A DNA stretch of 64,000 nucleotides from Oscillospiraceae bacterium. GTDB taxonomy: Bacteria > Bacillota > Clostridia > Lachnospirales > Lachnospiraceae. Below, in pieces: positions 15,980-25,259 of the stretch; positions within the stretch are counted from its first letter, which is position 1; each line of letters opens with the position of its first letter. The stretch is from assembly GCA_021771715.1 (NCBI GenBank), contig JAETOO010000008.1, forward strand, positions 85,190 to 149,189. The letters run 5' to 3'. The notes beneath the pieces are model-generated. The model made no database searches and was not told the DNA's origin. It saw only the letters and a program-made list of their open reading frames with translations. The translations under genes were made by a program, and so were the position numbers.

Positions 15980-16072
15980 CAGCATGCTCAGTTACAGTTC
16001 AGGCAGGATGCCATGCAAGCTTGCACGGTCTGTCCTCCCATTTTTTTTCATAGCTGAACCGTGAGCATGCTC
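15980..16072. repeat. Palindromic intergenic repeat, family 2, copy A
   Basis: The core CAGGCAGGATGCCAT...GCTTGCACGGTCTGTCCTCCCATTTT is bounded by inverted ends (GTTCAG/CTGAAC and an outer GCATGCTCA/TGAGCATGC). It lies 14 bp after the binding-protein stop codon. A second copy is at 20876-20941. On the minus strand the repeat may form a stem-loop in the transcript between the binding-protein and permease genes. Confidence 0.75.
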
Positions 16073-16085
16073 AAGGTGATCCGTC

Positions 16086-16928
16086 CTACTCCGCGTCGGA
16101 GAGCGGCTGAACGGAGATCGCCTCATCCATCATCTTCGTATAGTCCTCCGGAGTCATCTTCTCGAGGACGCTGTTGATCTCCTCCTGCAGCTTTGTATTT
16201 CCCTTCTGCATCGAGATTCCGATGTTGATCTCCTCCTCCGACACCTCGAACGCTCCGTCCGTATCCGAGAAGTCGAGCAGCTTGAAGTCCGGGTAAGCGA
16301 CACACGCCGCCAGGCCGGTCGGCTGATCCGTCACGACGAGATCGCACTTGTCCGCCTCGAGCGCCACCAGCATCGCCGGAGCCGACTCCTGCGCCGGGAG
16401 AATCTCTGCGTCCGGGATCTGCGGCAGGCAGGTGTCATACCACACCGTGTTCAGCTGGGACGTGCAGGTCGCACCGGCGAGATCTGCAACGCTCGCCGCG
16501 TCCGCGTACGCGCTGTCCGCCTTTGTCAGGGTGATAATCGATGCATAATAATACGGCATCGAGAAATCTACGACCTCCTCGCGCTCCGCCGTGATCGACT
16601 GTCCCGCGATCACGCAGTCCACCGTGCCGGACACCACCGCCGGAACCAGGGAATCCCAGTCCATCTTCACAATCTGCAGCTCATAGCCGAGCTCCTCGCA
16701 GATATGCTTTGCCATCATCACATCGTAGCCGTACGCGTACTCGGAGCTGTCCGCGATCTGCACCGCGCCGTTCGAGTCGTCCGGCTGCGTCCAGTTGTAC
16801 GGCGCGTAGCCGCACTCCATCGCCACCTTGAGCGTCTTTGCCTCCTCGGCAAACGCGCTGCTGCCGACCGTCAGGGCCATCGCTGCCACACAGGCCGCGC
16901 TCACTGCTGCTCTCGTACTTTTCTTCAT
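16086..16928 (-). CDS. Polar amino acid ABC transporter substrate-binding protein
   Basis: A 280-residue family 3 solute-binding protein. The N-terminus MKKSTRAAVSAACVAAMA is a signal peptide with a likely cleavage after SSAFA; no lipobox cysteine is evident, which is unusual for a Gram-positive binding protein. The mature part starts KTLKVAMECGYAPYNW and contains GYDVMMAKHICEELGYELQIVKMDWDSLVPAV, typical of amino acid binders. The start at 16928 has AGGAGG upstream; the longer frame to 17081 has no homology. The gene heads the importer operon. Confidence 0.92.
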   Translation of the reverse strand: MKKSTRAAVSAACVAAMALTVGSSAFAEEAKTLKVAMECGYAPYNWTQPDDSNGAVQIADSSEYAYGYDVMMAKHICEELGYELQIVKMDWDSLVPAVVSGTVDCVIAGQSITAEREEVVDFSMPYYYASIITLTKADSAYADAASVADLAGATCTSQLNTVWYDTCLPQIPDAEILPAQESAPAMLVALEADKCDLVVTDQPTGLAACVAYPDFKLLDFSDTDGAFEVSEEEINIGISMQKGNTKLQEEINSVLEKMTPEDYTKMMDEAISVQPLSDAE

Positions 16929-16982
16929 AATTCGTTCCTCCTCATCACATTCCAAACCTGTAAGTATATCACGCAAAAAGGA

Positions 16983-17014
16983 CAAAGGAACCCTTCGCGT
17001 CTGGAGCTCCTTTG
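16983..17014 (-). terminator. Terminator downstream of lrgB
   Basis: On the minus strand CAAAGGAGCTC pairs with GGGTTCCTTTG (11 bp with some G-T pairs), followed by TCCTTTTTG. It lies between lrgB and the binding-protein gene. Confidence 0.65.
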
Positions 17015-17126
17015 TTCCTCGTCGTTCAACACTATAGCATATCCGCACGGAAAAAACAAAGAGAATTTTCTGTTTTTCCACATTTTTGCAAGTTTATACA
17101 AAGATCGGGAATTTTCCCCTGATTTT

Positions 17127-17819
17127 TTACAGAAATTGTGCAAAAACCGACGCGCCGATCACGGTCAGCAACCCGGCCACCGCGATCGAAAGGCTGCTCA
17201 TCGCGCCCTCGATCTCCCCGAGCTCCATCGCCTTCGCCGTGCCGATCGCGTGCGACGCGCTGCCGAGCGCCACGCCCTTCGCGATCCGCTCCTCGATCCG
17301 AAACACCCGCAGGACCTGCTCGCCGATCACATTGCCGAGGATGCCGGTCACGATGATCACGGCGACCGTCACCGTCACAATCCCGCCGAGCTCCTCCGAG
17401 ATCCCCATGCCGATCGCCGTCGTGATCGACTTCGGCAGAAGCGTCACGTACTGCTCATGGTTCAGCCCGAAAATGACCGCCATCGCAAAGATCGAGACGA
17501 GGCTGGTCAGCACGCCGGAGACCAGCCCCGCCATGATCGCCGCCACATGCTTTTTCAGCAGGGAAAGCTGCTCATACAGCGGCACCGCAAGGCACACCGT
17601 CGCCGGCGTCAGCAGGTAGCCGAGCAGCTTCGCGCCGCTCTCGTACGCCTCATAGTCAATGTCGAAGCCCGCGAGAATCACGATCACCACCACAATCGAG
17701 ACGAGCAGCGGATTGCACAAGGCGACGGGAAAGCGCTTTTTCAGCGCCAGCCCGAATTCGTACGCGAGAATACTCACCATCACGCCGAAAAATGTCGACG
17801 TCGTCAGCAGTTCTCTCAT
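17127..17819 (-). CDS. lrgB: LrgB/CidB family membrane protein
   Basis: A 230-residue polytopic protein of the LrgB family, partner of LrgA. In Bacillus and Staphylococcus such pairs are described as holin/antiholin-like proteins affecting autolysis and as pyruvate transport systems. The segment LNHEQYVTLLPKSITTAIGMGISEELGG carries the family signature PKS(I/V)T. Its ATG overlaps the stop of lrgA (ATGA at 17816-17819). Which of the known roles applies here cannot be decided. Confidence 0.93.
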   Translation of the reverse strand: MRELLTTSTFFGVMVSILAYEFGLALKKRFPVALCNPLLVSIVVVIVILAGFDIDYEAYESGAKLLGYLLTPATVCLAVPLYEQLSLLKKHVAAIMAGLVSGVLTSLVSIFAMAVIFGLNHEQYVTLLPKSITTAIGMGISEELGGIVTVTVAVIIVTGILGNVIGEQVLRVFRIEERIAKGVALGSASHAIGTAKAMELGEIEGAMSSLSIAVAGLLTVIGASVFAQFL

Positions 17820-18205
17820 AGGCTCCTCCTTTGCTGCACATCCTTATGCTTTCGATCCGGGCCGGACCGCCGCAGGACCGCCTGCGTCACGCGCCCGGAC
17901 ACCGCCATGACGAGAATCGTCGAGACGGCAGTGACGGCGATCAGCTCCCAGAAGATCGGGCTGATCCGATCCCAGGACTCCGTCAGCCCCACCGCGGCCG
18001 GGATGAACATCAGCGGCATGATCTCCACGAGGAACGACGCCGTCTCCTTCACCGCCGCAACCGGCAGGATGTGCAGGCACAGTGCGAGCAGCATCAGGAC
18101 GAGCCCATAGATACTCGCGGGGACCGGAAGCGGGAGAAGCGCCCGCAGCACCTCCCCCGCAAAGGATATGGTCAGAATAATCGCAAACTGTTTCACGTAT
18201 CGCAT
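17816..18205 (-). CDS. lrgA: LrgA/CidA family holin-like protein
   Basis: A 129-residue, four-helix membrane protein of the CidA/LrgA family. It contains the family stretch PASIYGLVLMLLALCLHILPV and ends with a basic cytoplasmic tail (RRSGPDRKHKDVQQRRSL). It overlaps lrgB by 4 bp, so the two are translated together. The operon follows argS on the same strand with a 29-bp gap, so some readthrough from argS is likely. Confidence 0.9.
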   Translation of the reverse strand: MRYVKQFAIILTISFAGEVLRALLPLPVPASIYGLVLMLLALCLHILPVAAVKETASFLVEIMPLMFIPAAVGLTESWDRISPIFWELIAVTAVSTILVMAVSGRVTQAVLRRSGPDRKHKDVQQRRSL

Positions 18206-18234
18206 CGCTTCCGCCTCTCCTTGCCCTCTCGCCC

Positions 18235-20013
18235 TTACATCCGCTCCGGAGCGGAGAAGCCGAGCAGGTCAATGCTGGTCTCCAGCACCTCGCGGGTCAG
18301 ATCGAGCAGCTCGATGTAGCTCTTCTGCCGCGCCGCATCCTCCTCTGAGAGGATCTTGGTCTCATGGTAAAAGTGATTCAGCTCATTTGCAAGGTCATAG
18401 ATAAAGGAACAGATCTTGTGCGGAGCACACTCCTCGTACGCCTGCTCAACAGTGCTGTTGAAATTCGTGATGGCGAGCATCAGGCTCTTCTCACTCGCGC
18501 CGACCGGTGCGAGCAGATGGCCCTTCTCCACCGTGCCGCCCTTCTCCTTGTACTTGTTCAAAATCGACTTGATCCGGACAATCGTGTACAGGATGTACGG
18601 GCCCGTGTTGCCCTCAAACGACGTAAACTTGTCCAGGTCGAACACGTAGTCCTTGGACGCCTGATTCGAGAGGTCGCCGTACTTGATCGCGGAGAGGCCG
18701 ACCAGCTTCGCCGTCTGGCGCGCCTCCGCCTCGTCCACCTCGTGGTTCTCCGTGATCTTGCGGAACATCTCTTCCTCGATGTCCGCGATCAGATGCTCCA
18801 GGCGCATCACACCGCCCTCACGCGTCTTGAACGGCTTGCCGTCCTTCCCGTTCATCGTGCCGAAGCCCAGGAATTTGAGCTTCGTATCCTCCTTGACGAG
18901 CCCTGTGCGGCGCGCGCACCGGAATACCTGGATAAAATGCATCTCCTGGCGCTTGTCCACCACGTAGATGATCTGATCCGGGTCGAACAGCTTCCGGCGC
19001 TCGATGATCGTCGCGAGATCGGTCGTCGTGTACAGAGCGGCTCCGTCCGACTTCAGGATGATGCACGGGGGCACCTCCTTCGTGTCCGACTCCTCGGCCA
19101 CGTCCACGATCAGCGCGCCCTGGTCGAGGTAGGCGTAGCCGTCCCGCTTCATCGCATCCACCATCTCCGGTATGTACGGCTGCGCGTCGCTCTCCTTTTT
19201 CCAGAGATCGAACTCGACGTTCAGATTGCCGTAGTTTTTCTTCAGGTCCGCAATCGACACATTCAGGATGTGCTGCCACAGGGCGTGATAGCCGCGCACC
19301 CCGTTCTGCAGCTTCGCGGTCGCCTCGAGCGCCTCCGCGCGGAACTGTTCGTCCGTCTTCGACTTCGCGCTCGCGGTCGGATAGATCTCCTCGAGCTCCG
19401 AGATCGTAAACGGCGCTTCCGCCGGATAGTCCCCCTCGTAGCTCTCGTCGAAGTACACCAGCTCGGGCTGCCGTGCTTTGACCTCGGTGATGATCAGGCC
19501 CATCTGGAGCCCCCAGTCGCCTAGGTGGACATCGCCGATGACCTTGTGCCCCAGGAAGCGGCAGATCCGCTTCACGCTCTCGCCGATGATCGCCGAGCGC
19601 AGGTGCCCGACGTGCAGCGGCTTCGCGACATTCGCCCCGCCGTAGTCGATCACGATCGTCTGCGGCTCCTTCGCCTTCTCGACCGACAGCTGCCCGTCCG
19701 ACTGCATCGCGCGCAGGTACTCTGCCACAAACGCGCCGGAGACGCGCAGGTTGATAAAGCCGGGGTTCACGGCGTCGGCCGTCTCGAAGAGCGCGCTCCC
19801 CTGCAGCCGCTCCACGACCTCCTTCGCGATCATGATCGGAGCCTTCTTGTATTTTTTCGCACCGGCCATCGCGCCGTTGCACTGGTATTCACACAGGTCC
19901 GGCCGGTTCGAAACGCTGACCTTTCCATAGGAAGCCTCGTAGCCGCAGGCTTCGAATGCCGCACAGACCTCCTCGCTGATTACATCCAGGATCTTCTTCA
20001 TATACTCATCCAT
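18235..20013 (-). CDS. argS: Arginyl-tRNA synthetase
   Basis: A 592-residue class I synthetase. The N-terminal Add-1 domain binds the tRNA D-loop; the signature HVGH (residues 134-137, in NVAKPLHVGHLRS) and the helical C-terminal anticodon domain with YDLANELNHFYHETKIL are present. No KMSK is obvious, as is usual for ArgS. ATG 20013 is close to AAAGGG; a second ATG four codons later (MKKILD) is an alternative start. No T-box was seen in the short upstream gap. Confidence 0.96.
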   Translation of the reverse strand: MDEYMKKILDVISEEVCAAFEACGYEASYGKVSVSNRPDLCEYQCNGAMAGAKKYKKAPIMIAKEVVERLQGSALFETADAVNPGFINLRVSGAFVAEYLRAMQSDGQLSVEKAKEPQTIVIDYGGANVAKPLHVGHLRSAIIGESVKRICRFLGHKVIGDVHLGDWGLQMGLIITEVKARQPELVYFDESYEGDYPAEAPFTISELEEIYPTASAKSKTDEQFRAEALEATAKLQNGVRGYHALWQHILNVSIADLKKNYGNLNVEFDLWKKESDAQPYIPEMVDAMKRDGYAYLDQGALIVDVAEESDTKEVPPCIILKSDGAALYTTTDLATIIERRKLFDPDQIIYVVDKRQEMHFIQVFRCARRTGLVKEDTKLKFLGFGTMNGKDGKPFKTREGGVMRLEHLIADIEEEMFRKITENHEVDEAEARQTAKLVGLSAIKYGDLSNQASKDYVFDLDKFTSFEGNTGPYILYTIVRIKSILNKYKEKGGTVEKGHLLAPVGASEKSLMLAITNFNSTVEQAYEECAPHKICSFIYDLANELNHFYHETKILSEEDAARQKSYIELLDLTREVLETSIDLLGFSAPERM

Positions 20014-20067
20014 CCCTTTCGTATTTTCTTCACGTGACGGTAGTATAGCACACCGAGGTGCAGATGC

Positions 20068-20829
20068 TCAATCCCTTTTTTTAAAACATGTGCCCTGCTT
20101 CTCCCGGAAAAACACCGCCAGAAGCGTCACGAGGAAGAACGGCAGCAGAAGGTCGACGTTCAGCGCCCGGTAATATCCGATCGCACAGATCTCGTCGCGA
20201 AAACCTGCGGCTGTCAGGCAGAGGAACACGATCCCGAGCGGGAAAAAAGCAGCGCGCCATTTTCTGGCGGACTGCCGCGAAAAGAGGACGAGTTTTCTGC
20301 GCAGCTGCGCGCGCAGGGCGCGGACGGTCTCATCGCGGCGCAGCTCACCGCACAGGAAGCGGCCGAGACGGCACAGACACAGCACCGAAAAAACGACCGA
20401 GACAGCCAGACCGGCAAGGAGCAGGAGCAGATAGAGGACCGTGGGGACAAACGCGGCGGGCACATAGGGGATGCGCGCGAGCGCGGGGAGCAGGTGGCGC
20501 TCCACCAGATACGGAAACAGCCGCAACAGGACGGCCGCGTTGGAAAACAGGTAGAGCAGGGCCGCAAAGCACACCACGCGCGCGGCGGGACGGCCGATCG
20601 CGGCGCTGATCCGCTCGAACGCTGCCAGGGACGGATGCGGCTGACGCCACGATCTCAGGCACGCCAGCCCGGCCGCGACGGGCAGTCCGCCCGCGGTGAA
20701 GAACAGAACATCCTCCATCCTCCTCGTAACCAGAAGAACCGGATAGAAAAGGCACAGCTTTGCCGTCCAGTCCATAAAAAACAGCCATGTCAGCCGCCCG
20801 AAAGAGCGCTCCCGTCTCACTGCCTGCAT
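20068..20829 (-). CDS. Polytopic membrane protein of unknown function
   Basis: A 253-residue protein, not recognised. About six hydrophobic segments are visible (for example LCLFYPVLLVT, VCFAALLYLFSNAAVLLRLF, YLLLLLAGLAVSVVFSVLCL, LLLPFFLVTLLAVFF), separated by strongly basic loops (LRAQLRRKLVLFSRQSARKWR). The ATG at 20829 has GGAGG 8 bp upstream. It is flanked by argS and a family 2 palindromic repeat. The extreme Arg and Leu content suits a GC-rich, weakly constrained membrane protein. Confidence 0.6.
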   Translation of the reverse strand: MQAVRRERSFGRLTWLFFMDWTAKLCLFYPVLLVTRRMEDVLFFTAGGLPVAAGLACLRSWRQPHPSLAAFERISAAIGRPAARVVCFAALLYLFSNAAVLLRLFPYLVERHLLPALARIPYVPAAFVPTVLYLLLLLAGLAVSVVFSVLCLCRLGRFLCGELRRDETVRALRAQLRRKLVLFSRQSARKWRAAFFPLGIVFLCLTAAGFRDEICAIGYYRALNVDLLLPFFLVTLLAVFFREKQGTCFKKRD

Positions 20830-20875
20830 ATCTGCATTCCTCCATGATTTCTGTTTGATCGGATTGACGAACCTC

Positions 20876-20941
20876 CGTTACAGGCAGGACGCCATATGGC
20901 TTGCACGGCCTGTCTTCCCGTTTTTGTACATGACTGTAACG
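20876..20941. repeat. Palindromic intergenic repeat, family 2, copy B
   Basis: A 66-bp element with perfect inverted ends CGTTACAG/CTGTAACG and internal AGGC/GCCT pairing. The core matches copy A at 15980-16072 closely (GGCAGGAcGCCAT, GCTTGCACGGcCTGTC). The remaining 20830-21074 gap holds only this and the GntR terminator. Confidence 0.8.
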
Positions 20942-20958
20942 AAAATTCGGAAAAGAAA

Positions 20959-20985
20959 AAGGGATATCCCCGTGGATTATCCCTT
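20959..20985 (-). terminator. Terminator of the GntR regulator gene
   Basis: On the minus strand AAGGGATA pairs with TATCCCTT across an 11-nt loop, followed by TTTCTTTT. It lies about 90 bp after the GntR stop codon. Confidence 0.75.
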
Positions 20986-21074
20986 AGTATGCATGATTTG
21001 CTGCTTTCTATACACCAGCATTGGAAGCCGGATCCGAAGCGGATTTCGCACTCAATGTGCCTGTTCCGGGGACC

Positions 21075-21746
21075 TCACTCCCGGCTGCTCAGCTGGTTCA
21101 CGATGTGGTCCCGCTGACGCCTGATGTGGCAGGAGGTCGCCTCGATCGCGAGCTCCTCGTTGTGCTCAGAGAGGCCGCGCACGATCTCCTCATGCTCCTT
21201 GACCAGGATGCTGTGCGACTGGCGGTCCTTCAGGTACTCCATCCGGTAGCGGTACATCTGCTCCCGCAGGTTGTTCAATATCTGCACGAGACGGCCGTTC
21301 CCGGTCGCCAGGTAGATCGCATCGTGGAATTTTACGTCCGCCTGCGCGTACGCGGACACATCATCCCCGTAAAGCGTCTTACGGAACTCCTCGGAGAGCC
21401 GCTTTACCTCCTGCAGCTGCTCCAGCGTGATCCGGCGGCACGCGTTCCGCACCGCGAGCTCCTCCAGTGCCATCCGCACCTCGAGCACGTCCTCCAGATC
21501 CTTCACCGTGATCTCCGCGACGACAGCGCCCTTGCGCGGAATCATCAGCACCAGCCCTTCCAGCTCCAGCTTCCGGATCGCCTCGCGCACCGGCGTGCGG
21601 CTCACGCCGAGCTTCTGCGCCAGATGTATCTCCATCAGCCGCTCCCCCGGCTTCAGCTCCCCGCGCAAAATCGCCTGCCGCAGCGTCTGAAACACCACGT
21701 CCCGCAGCGGCAAATACTCATTCATTTGTAACTGAAACGGATCCAT
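21075..21746 (-). CDS. GntR family regulator, FadR/FCD type
   Basis: A 223-residue regulator with an N-terminal winged helix (LRQAILRGELKPGERLMEIHLAQKLGVSRTPVREAIRKLELEGLV) and a C-terminal all-helical FCD domain containing the metal-binding-type residues in VKFHDAIYLATGN and HEEIVRGL...ATSCHIRRQRDHI. Members usually sense small organic acids. The start at 21746 has GGAGGAGAG upstream. It follows ispE on the same strand, a gene order seen in related Clostridia, so the target is unclear from context. Confidence 0.9.
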   Translation of the reverse strand: MDPFQLQMNEYLPLRDVVFQTLRQAILRGELKPGERLMEIHLAQKLGVSRTPVREAIRKLELEGLVLMIPRKGAVVAEITVKDLEDVLEVRMALEELAVRNACRRITLEQLQEVKRLSEEFRKTLYGDDVSAYAQADVKFHDAIYLATGNGRLVQILNNLREQMYRYRMEYLKDRQSHSILVKEHEEIVRGLSEHNEELAIEATSCHIRRQRDHIVNQLSSRE

Positions 21747-21937
21747 CCTCTCTCCTCCATCGGTATCTCTTCTGCGCGGCGCCCGCACACCGGGCCGTCA
21801 CCGCACCGCTTTTATCTCTCCGCTATACCCGAGCGCACCAGCCGCACATCTCCGGCTACTGCGCACTTCACTGCTTTGCTCCACCTGCAATGTCCCTGGC
21901 CGCTCTACAGTTTCCCCAGCCGCTTCACCGGCACGGT

Positions 21938-22822
21938 CTATTCCCGCTCCGGCCCGCGCGCCTGGAAAAAGCGCGTCAGATAGACGTCCCTGGCCATGCT
22001 GCCCGAGCGCAGCCTGTCGTACGCCGCCTTCGCCTGCTTCCGGTCGTTGAACAGTCCGAACACGGTCGGGCCGCTCCCGCTCATCATCGCGTTGACCGCG
22101 CCGTACTCCAGCATCGCGTCCTTAATTTTCTGGATCACCGGAAACGCCGGGATCGTGACGGTCTCCAGCACATTCCCCATCCGCCCGGCCATCCCGTCAA
22201 AATCTCCGTCCCGGATCGCCTGCACCTGGCCGTCGATGTCAGGATGCGCTTCCAGCTCATTCGCCCGCAGATGTCCGTAGACAAACTTCGTCGACACGTG
22301 GACCTTCGGCTTCGCGAGCAGCACGGTGCACTCCGGCGCGGGCGGCAGCGGTGTCAGCCGCTCCCCGATCCCCTCCGCGAGAGCCGTCCCGCGCATCAGA
22401 CAGTACGGGATATCCGCGCCGAGCTTCACCCCGCGCTGCTGCAGCTCTTCCAAAGAAAAGCCCAGCCGGAACATCCGGTTCATCCCGACCAGCACGGCCG
22501 CCGCGTCCGAGCTGCCGCCCGCAAGCCCGGCCGCCACCGGGATGTATTTCTCCAGGTCAATCGCCACGCCGGAGCGGATTCCGCACTCATCCATCAGAAG
22601 CTTCGCCGCCTTGTAGACCAGATTCTCCGGCCCGGCCGGCAGGTAGCTCAGGTTCGTGCGCACCGAAATTTCCGGCCGGCCGGACTGCACCAGACGGATC
22701 CGGTCATACAGATAGACGCTCTGCATCACCATGCGGAGGTCATGATAGCCGTCCTCCCGCTTCCGGACTACGTCAAGCCCGAGATTTATTTTCGCCATTG
22801 CTTTCAGCTTTAGTTCTCTCAT
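21938..22822 (-). CDS. ispE: 4-diphosphocytidyl-2-C-methyl-D-erythritol kinase
   Basis: A 294-residue GHMP kinase of the MEP isoprenoid pathway, phosphorylating the 2-hydroxyl of CDP-methylerythritol. The N-terminal AKINLGLDV gives the conserved Lys, the ATP loop PVAAGLAGGSSDAAA covers residues 95-109, and GADIPYC holds the catalytic Asp (about 137). The C-terminal glycine motif MSGSGPTVFGLF is intact. The start at 22822 has AGGGG upstream. It lies after the SPOCS/LysM gene. Confidence 0.95.
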   Translation of the reverse strand: MRELKLKAMAKINLGLDVVRKREDGYHDLRMVMQSVYLYDRIRLVQSGRPEISVRTNLSYLPAGPENLVYKAAKLLMDECGIRSGVAIDLEKYIPVAAGLAGGSSDAAAVLVGMNRMFRLGFSLEELQQRGVKLGADIPYCLMRGTALAEGIGERLTPLPPAPECTVLLAKPKVHVSTKFVYGHLRANELEAHPDIDGQVQAIRDGDFDGMAGRMGNVLETVTIPAFPVIQKIKDAMLEYGAVNAMMSGSGPTVFGLFNDRKQAKAAYDRLRSGSMARDVYLTRFFQARGPERE

Positions 22823-22960
22823 TCTGGTTCCCCTATGCATTTTGTATACAATTTATTTTACCTTCCCGCGCCGCTCCTGTCAATCGGCTCGGGCGCATAT
22901 TTTTAAGTTTATGAAATATGATACGATCCGGGGACTCCTTTTCATCAGATTGCACGAAAA

Positions 22961-24532
22961 TCAGCTGATCTGCCTGCTCATATTTTTCATCAGGATCAGC
23001 CGGTCGCCCTTTTTGATCTCCCCGTGCTCCAGTCCGTTCATCTCCGCGATCTGCTCCGGGGTCAGAAAGTACTCCTTCGCGATGTCCCAAAGCGTATCCT
23101 TCTCCTGCACGATGTACCCCGTGATGCCCGGCACCGCCTCGAGGCGCTCCAGCGCGTACTCCTGCTGTGCAACCTCATGGATGCAGACCTGCCTCACCGG
23201 CTGCACGACGAACAGATCCAGATTCACCGCGAGCCGCACCTCAATCTCCTCGCTGTCGGCCATGATCGCGGAGAGCTGATCCATCGACGCGGTCAGCGTG
23301 AACCGGCAGCCCTCGTGCACTCCCGGCACCTCGGCATAGTGGGAGAACGGCACGGTGCCCTCGAGCATGGCATACGGCATCGCGTCGTCCGACGAGATAT
23401 AGAGGATGGAGACCGGCACCGCGCCCTCGATCCGAATCCCGTCCCCCTCGATCCGCGCGCTGTCGATCTTCACGCTGCCGTCCGCGTGGCAGATCTGCAG
23501 AATCCGCGGCTTCGCGCCCTGGATCCGCAGGCGGCCGGATGCCTTGCACTTCGACGCGTTCTTCATGACAAGGCGCTCGTAGATCTCCTCGCTCGTCTCG
23601 AGAACCAGCTCCTTCTCCGGCGAGTAGAGATCCTCGAGAATCTCCGCCTCCTCGTTTCCGTACAGCCGGATCTCCAGCTCCAGCACCCCCTCGAGGTGGA
23701 GCACCCGCAGCTCCCCGTCGGTGTCCTCCTTCGCCGCGAGCTCCGATTGCGAGAGCGAGACCTCGATGTCCGGCACCAGCTCCACGCTGCAGCCGCTGCA
23801 CGCCAGCTCTCCCTCGAACGGGATCACCTGCTCCAGCCACTGGTTCGAGCCCGACTCGTCCTCCGCCTGGTACAGGACAAACAAAAACAGCTTTCCCTGC
23901 ACCAGGAGACGGCCGTCCGCGAGCTGCACACGGCTGCTGCGCAGCCGGATCGTCTCCCAGAGGATCTCGCGGATATCCGGTTTGCCGGACGGAAGCTGCA
24001 TCTCCTCTTTCAGCCTGAGAATGTCCTTCTTGTGCACGGAAAGCTGCATCATCTCGAGCTTTTTGCGGCGCTCACACAGCGCCAGCTGCGTCTGCGCCTC
24101 AACCGCCGCCGACACATCGTAAATCTCGTCGACCGACGCCTCGAAGCCGAGCAGGGCGCGGATCGCCAGCTTCCGCGAATTGATCAGCGCGACATTCAGA
24201 TCCTCTGTCTCGTGGCGCAGCCGGATGTCGTCTCCCGCTTCCAGCCCTTCCATCGAGATGCTCTCGTCAAACGGCAGCTTCGCGTCCAGCCGGTGCAGCC
24301 TGCGCTCCGCCGAGTCGTCCATGTAGAGGATGCTCACCTCCATAAACCCGTCGACAAACAGCTTGCCCGCCTCCGCGCGCGTGTGTTCGATGACGACCCG
24401 CTCCTGACTCTGGACAATCATCCCGACATCCGGCTTCGCGTCCGGCACATTCTGGTCCTCCTCCAGCGTCATCTGGGTCACGACCCGCTTCGCCTGCCTG
24501 CACATATGAATATTTTTCATCAACAGCTCCAT
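22961..24532 (-). CDS. SPOCS (DUF3794) and LysM domain protein
   Basis: A 523-residue protein with repeated SPOCS/DUF3794 segments (for example KPDVGMIVQSQERVVIEHTRAEAGKLFVDGFMEVSILY, and similar stretches near residues 200 and 370) and a C-terminal LysM domain (YIVQEKDTLWDIAKEY...KKGDRLIL). This architecture occurs in Clostridial spore-coat and SpoVID/SafA-like proteins, where SPOCS is thought to mediate assembly at the spore surface and LysM binds peptidoglycan. There is no signal peptide, which fits assembly from the mother cell. The ATG at 24532 (MELLMKNIHMCRQAK) is preceded by AAAGGATGGAG. Confidence 0.85.
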   Translation of the reverse strand: MELLMKNIHMCRQAKRVVTQMTLEEDQNVPDAKPDVGMIVQSQERVVIEHTRAEAGKLFVDGFMEVSILYMDDSAERRLHRLDAKLPFDESISMEGLEAGDDIRLRHETEDLNVALINSRKLAIRALLGFEASVDEIYDVSAAVEAQTQLALCERRKKLEMMQLSVHKKDILRLKEEMQLPSGKPDIREILWETIRLRSSRVQLADGRLLVQGKLFLFVLYQAEDESGSNQWLEQVIPFEGELACSGCSVELVPDIEVSLSQSELAAKEDTDGELRVLHLEGVLELEIRLYGNEEAEILEDLYSPEKELVLETSEEIYERLVMKNASKCKASGRLRIQGAKPRILQICHADGSVKIDSARIEGDGIRIEGAVPVSILYISSDDAMPYAMLEGTVPFSHYAEVPGVHEGCRFTLTASMDQLSAIMADSEEIEVRLAVNLDLFVVQPVRQVCIHEVAQQEYALERLEAVPGITGYIVQEKDTLWDIAKEYFLTPEQIAEMNGLEHGEIKKGDRLILMKNMSRQIS

Positions 24533-24648
24533 ACCTGCCACTCCATCCTTTCTCTGTTCAAATTCCACCGGCCACATGCGTCTCTCCCGGCGATCTGCTC
24601 TGAATCGCCTGCGCTCTCCCTGCTCTTTGCAACACTCTCACCTGCCGC

Positions 24649-25065
24649 CTACTCAATGTTCACATCCTTCTCTCTCGCCTCGATCATCACGACGATGTAG
24701 GGGTAGGACGGGTCCTCGGGCAGGTGCTCCTGCTCGGACGGGCCGGCCAGCTTCGTGCCAAGGTACACCGCGTCCGCATCCTCCGCGCACTCCGTCACGG
24801 AGATACTGTAGCCGCCGGTCTTCTGCCTGCCGTAGCCGCGCACCAGATACAGCACTTCCCCGTCCTCGTACGTCATCCGTATCTCGTTTTCCCGATTCTC
24901 TGCGATTACCTGAAAAAGCGCCTCGGGCAGCTTTCGCTCCTCCACCACCGTAAAGTCCACCGCACTGCGCTCCTGCTCCTCTTTGCCCGCCTTCCCGCAG
25001 CCAAAAAGCAAAAGTGCAGGCAAAATCAAAAGCAGCCAACACCGGATCCCTCTCACCTGCTCCAC
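24649..25065 (-). CDS. PrcB-like lipoprotein
   Basis: A 138-residue lipoprotein. The signal ends in a lipobox LLFGC (Cys23), after which the mature protein would be anchored to the outer face of the membrane. The rest resembles the PrcB C-terminal domain (VEERKLPEALFQVIAENRENEIRMTYEDGEVLYLVRGYGRQKTGGYSISV), a fold linked to protease complexes and cell-envelope functions. The start is GTG at 25065 with CAGGG upstream. It is 116 bp from the SPOCS/LysM gene and may be co-transcribed. Confidence 0.8.
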   Translation of the reverse strand: MEQVRGIRCWLLLILPALLLFGCGKAGKEEQERSAVDFTVVEERKLPEALFQVIAENRENEIRMTYEDGEVLYLVRGYGRQKTGGYSISVTECAEDADAVYLGTKLAGPSEQEHLPEDPSYPYIVVMIEAREKDVNIE

Positions 25066-25163
25066 CAGTCCCTGTGCTTTCTACTATACGTATGACGCAG
25101 GCCCCCGAAGTATTCCGCAAACCGGCCTGATGAAGCGTTCGCCGTTTTTTCTCATTTTTCTAG

Positions 25164-25192
25164 TTGTCATCCGCCGCAAAATTGTATATAAT
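25164..25192 (+). promoter_or_regulatory. Sigma-A promoter of malQ
   Basis: TTGTCA (25164-25169) and TATAAT (25187-25192) with a 17-bp spacer, 68 bp upstream of the malQ start codon. Confidence 0.8.
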
Positions 25193-25259
25193 TGACGAAG
25201 CGGCCTTTGACCAAAGGTCAGCTTCTGTAAATTTTGTCATTGCAAAGGAGATTCTTCTT

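Noticed and set aside
20014..20067. T-box or other leader for argS.
   Set aside because: The gap to the next gene is only 54 bp and has no T-box core.
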